A stretch of 64,000 bases of DNA, taken from the NCBI GenBank assembly GCA_934463425.1, contig CAKSJP010000005.1, positions 1 through 64,000 of the forward strand, written 5' to 3'. The notes under the pieces are model-generated. The model was not told where the DNA came from, ran no database searches, and saw nothing but the letters and a program-made list of their open reading frames with translations. How positions within the stretch are numbered: the stretch's first letter is position 1; every line of letters begins with the position of its first letter. Below are positions 62,470 through 64,000 of the stretch, in pieces. This DNA is from an uncultured Ruminococcus sp. Lineage in GTDB: Bacteria; Bacillota; Clostridia; Oscillospirales; Ruminococcaceae. The translations under genes were made by a program, and so were the position numbers.

Positions 62470-62566
62470 GACAGCAGTCATAAGAACTCGTCTGCGCAGG
62501 CATTTTCCGCACATATTTCTTGCGGAAACGCGTTCTAAAACCGAAAAATGTAAAAGGAGCATGCAT

Positions 62567-63274
62567 ATGGATTGGAAAAAGAAGTATAAAAAAGCACTGA
62601 CATTCAGCTATGATGACGGCAATGAACAAGACAAAAAGCTGTTGGAGATCCTGAACCGCTATGGCATGAAATGCACTTTTAATGTCAATACCGGATTGGA
62701 TTACGATCACGGCACTTGGATGTACCGGGATGTTCTGGAAGTGCATCGGCTGAATCTGGCGGAGTGTCCGGATTTGTATGACGGGCACGAGATGGCAGTG
62801 CATGGGGTATGTCATTATAACCTGACTGAACTCTCTCCGGCGGAGCTGACCGCAGAATTGCAGGGGAACGCTGATGCGATCCAAAAGATCTACGGAACAG
62901 CTCCTGTGGGAATGGCGTATCCATATGGTGTCTACAACGATGCGGTTATTGCAGAACTGCGTCGAATGGGAATCGGCTATGCCCACGGGGTAGAGAGTTC
63001 CCATTCCTTTGCAGTGCAGGATGACTTGATGCGATTTCGTCCTACCTGTCACCACGATGATCCGATGCTGTTTGATCTGGCGGAACAGTTTTTGCAGTCG
63101 GAATCGGAGACATCGCAGATTTTTTATGTCTGGGGACACAGCTATGAACTGGAAGGACAACAGAACTGGGATCGATTGGAGCGGTTCTGCGAGATGATGG
63201 CCGGGAAAGCGGATGTTTTTTACGGTACTAACCGGGAAGTCTTGCTGCCGGAATGGGAGAATCGGGAAAAATGA
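62567..63274 (+). CDS. NodB-type polysaccharide deacetylase family protein
   Basis: 235 residues, no signal peptide. NodB motifs: LTFSYDDGNEQDKKLL (Asp-Asp), AVHGVCHYNL (His..His), AYPYGVYND and the late WGHSYEL. ATG 62567 follows AAAAGGAG. It would remove N-acetyl or O-acetyl groups from a cytoplasmic or imported sugar, since it lacks an export signal. The stop overlaps cobA by ATGA, so the two are translated together; the link between functions is unclear. Confidence 0.85.
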   Translation: MDWKKKYKKALTFSYDDGNEQDKKLLEILNRYGMKCTFNVNTGLDYDHGTWMYRDVLEVHRLNLAECPDLYDGHEMAVHGVCHYNLTELSPAELTAELQGNADAIQKIYGTAPVGMAYPYGVYNDAVIAELRRMGIGYAHGVESSHSFAVQDDLMRFRPTCHHDDPMLFDLAEQFLQSESETSQIFYVWGHSYELEGQQNWDRLERFCEMMAGKADVFYGTNREVLLPEWENREK

Positions 63275-63795
63275 GTGGCCTGGTACATGTTTACTGCGGA
63301 GATGGCAAAGGAAAAACAACGGCGGCAATGGGACTGGCGCTGCGCTGCGCCGGCTGGCAAAAGGCTGTGCTTGTGGCACAGTTTATGAAACAGGATCATT
63401 CCGGAGAGCGGCGTATATTGGAACAGCTGCCGCAGGTGACGCTCTGGGAAACCTATCCCAGCGCAAAGTTTTCATTTCGCATGACAGCGGAGGAAAAGCA
63501 GGCGGCAGCGGCGTGGTATCAGACACAGTTTCGGGAAATCATCAGTATGATACAGCAGGGCTCGTTTTGTCTTTTGGTGCTGGATGAGCTGCTTTCCTGT
63601 ATTTCCTGCGGCTTTTTGCCGGAGCAGGAGGTATTGGATTTTGTTGAAAGCCGTCCGGAGGAACTGGAAGTTGTCATAACGGGCAGAAATCCCAGTCCGG
63701 CGCTGCTGGAACGAGCGGACTATGTTACAGAGATGCTGCCGCGGAAACATCCTTATGAAAAGGGGATTTCGGCACGAAAAGGGATAGAATATTAA
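63271..63795 (+). CDS. cobA: Corrinoid (cob(I)yrinic acid a,c-diamide) adenosyltransferase
   Basis: 174 residues. P-loop GDGKGKTTAAMGLALRCAG, then LVLDELLSCISCG and VVITGRNPSPALLERADYVTE, as in CobA/BtuR. It transfers the 5'-deoxyadenosyl group of ATP to Co(I) corrinoids. It ends before a terminator. Confidence 0.93.
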   Translation: MSGLVHVYCGDGKGKTTAAMGLALRCAGWQKAVLVAQFMKQDHSGERRILEQLPQVTLWETYPSAKFSFRMTAEEKQAAAAWYQTQFREIISMIQQGSFCLLVLDELLSCISCGFLPEQEVLDFVESRPEELEVVITGRNPSPALLERADYVTEMLPRKHPYEKGISARKGIEY

Positions 63796-63796
63796 G

Positions 63797-63860
63797 GCCT
63801 GTTCCGTATCCGTTCGCACAAGATTTGTGCGGTGCTACTCCAGATACCGAACAGGCTTTT
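63797..63860 (+). terminator. Terminator after cobA, containing a dispersed palindrome copy
   Basis: Outer stem GCCTGTTC/GAACAGGC followed by TTTT encloses CGCACAAGATTTGTGCG. This nested form shows how the palindrome family occurs inside terminators. Confidence 0.8.
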
Positions 63861-63936
63861 CGTATGTGCGGCGATAAAATGCATGTGTGAAAATTTCTTC
63901 CCAAGACATGTATCTTATTTTATCCACAACTGTTTT

Positions 63937-64000
63937 TTAACGAATAAAATTTGTACCGATACGCGGCTCTTTTTCCGGCAGGCCATATTTTTCCTTGCCG
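63937..64000 (-). CDS. 3' end of a gene running off the right edge
   Basis: The last 20 codons read KEKYGLPEKEPRIGTNFIR and then TAA at 63937. The conserved look of EPRIGTNFIR suggests a real protein, but the family cannot be told from this piece. Confidence 0.5.
   Translation of the reverse strand, partial: GKEKYGLPEKEPRIGTNFIR

Overview
The window looks like a chromosome segment of a gut-type, low-to-mid GC Firmicute, most likely a Ruminococcus-like member of the Oscillospiraceae. I infer this from consensus sigma-A promoters, AGGAGG-type ribosome sites, lipoprotein-rich ABC transporters, a membrane-anchored GH9 cellulase, GH43 xylosidase, L-fucose catabolism, a bile salt hydrolase-type enzyme and a stand-alone Spo0A output domain. 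Species cannot be named from sequence alone.

Layout. 1-6050: an AT-rich array, all on the minus strand, of orphan or broken Rhs/YD C-terminal toxin pieces, each followed by a small immunity-like gene (one is Imm40-like, one is HEAT-like). 6.3-10.3 kb: xylan module (GH43 xylosidase, GPH sugar symporter, AraC regulator). 10.5-11.9 kb: UDP-glucose dehydrogenase. 12.0-15.6 kb: oleate hydratase, TetR regulator and choloylglycine/bile salt hydrolase. 16.1-20.5 kb: P-type ATPase plus a two-component system. 20.9-33.2 kb: a reductive pyrimidine catabolism cluster (ABC transporter, dihydropyrimidinase, PreA-type dihydropyrimidine dehydrogenase, PucR regulator, class III aminotransferase, carbamoyl-beta-alanine amidase, iron alcohol dehydrogenase), preceded by a promoter and an intrinsic terminator in the leader. 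33.2-38.7 kb: LysR regulator, peptide deformylase-like protein, SbcCD. 39.4-43.3 kb: thioredoxin-like lipoprotein, polyferredoxin membrane protein and tiny CXXC protein, divergent from a two-component system. 43.6-47.9 kb: MetE, Spo0A_C-only protein, CobW-family GTPase. 48.1-52.9 kb: two polar amino acid ABC transporters head to head. 53.0-57.2 kb: XRE regulator and GH9 cellulase. 57.7-62.1 kb: fucA-fucU-kinase-fucI. 62.1-64 kb: frameshifted small secreted protein, NodB-type deacetylase, corrinoid adenosyltransferase and the 3' end of one more gene.

The most unusual observation is that two unrelated solute-binding lipoproteins, at 23568-24695 (NMT1/THI5 type) and 49515-50300 (SBP_bac_3 type), have their two halves in swapped order, as expected of circular permutation. 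Both breaks fall at the same place, the first domain crossover. The neighbouring binding protein at 50633-51436 has the normal order and acts as an internal control. The window also carries several families of short non-coding repeats: a palindrome with a CCGCACAAAG/CTTTGTGCGG core, a 170-bp MITE-like element present as an inverted pair, and a smaller MITE-like element. No tRNA, rRNA, CRISPR array or intact transposase was seen.
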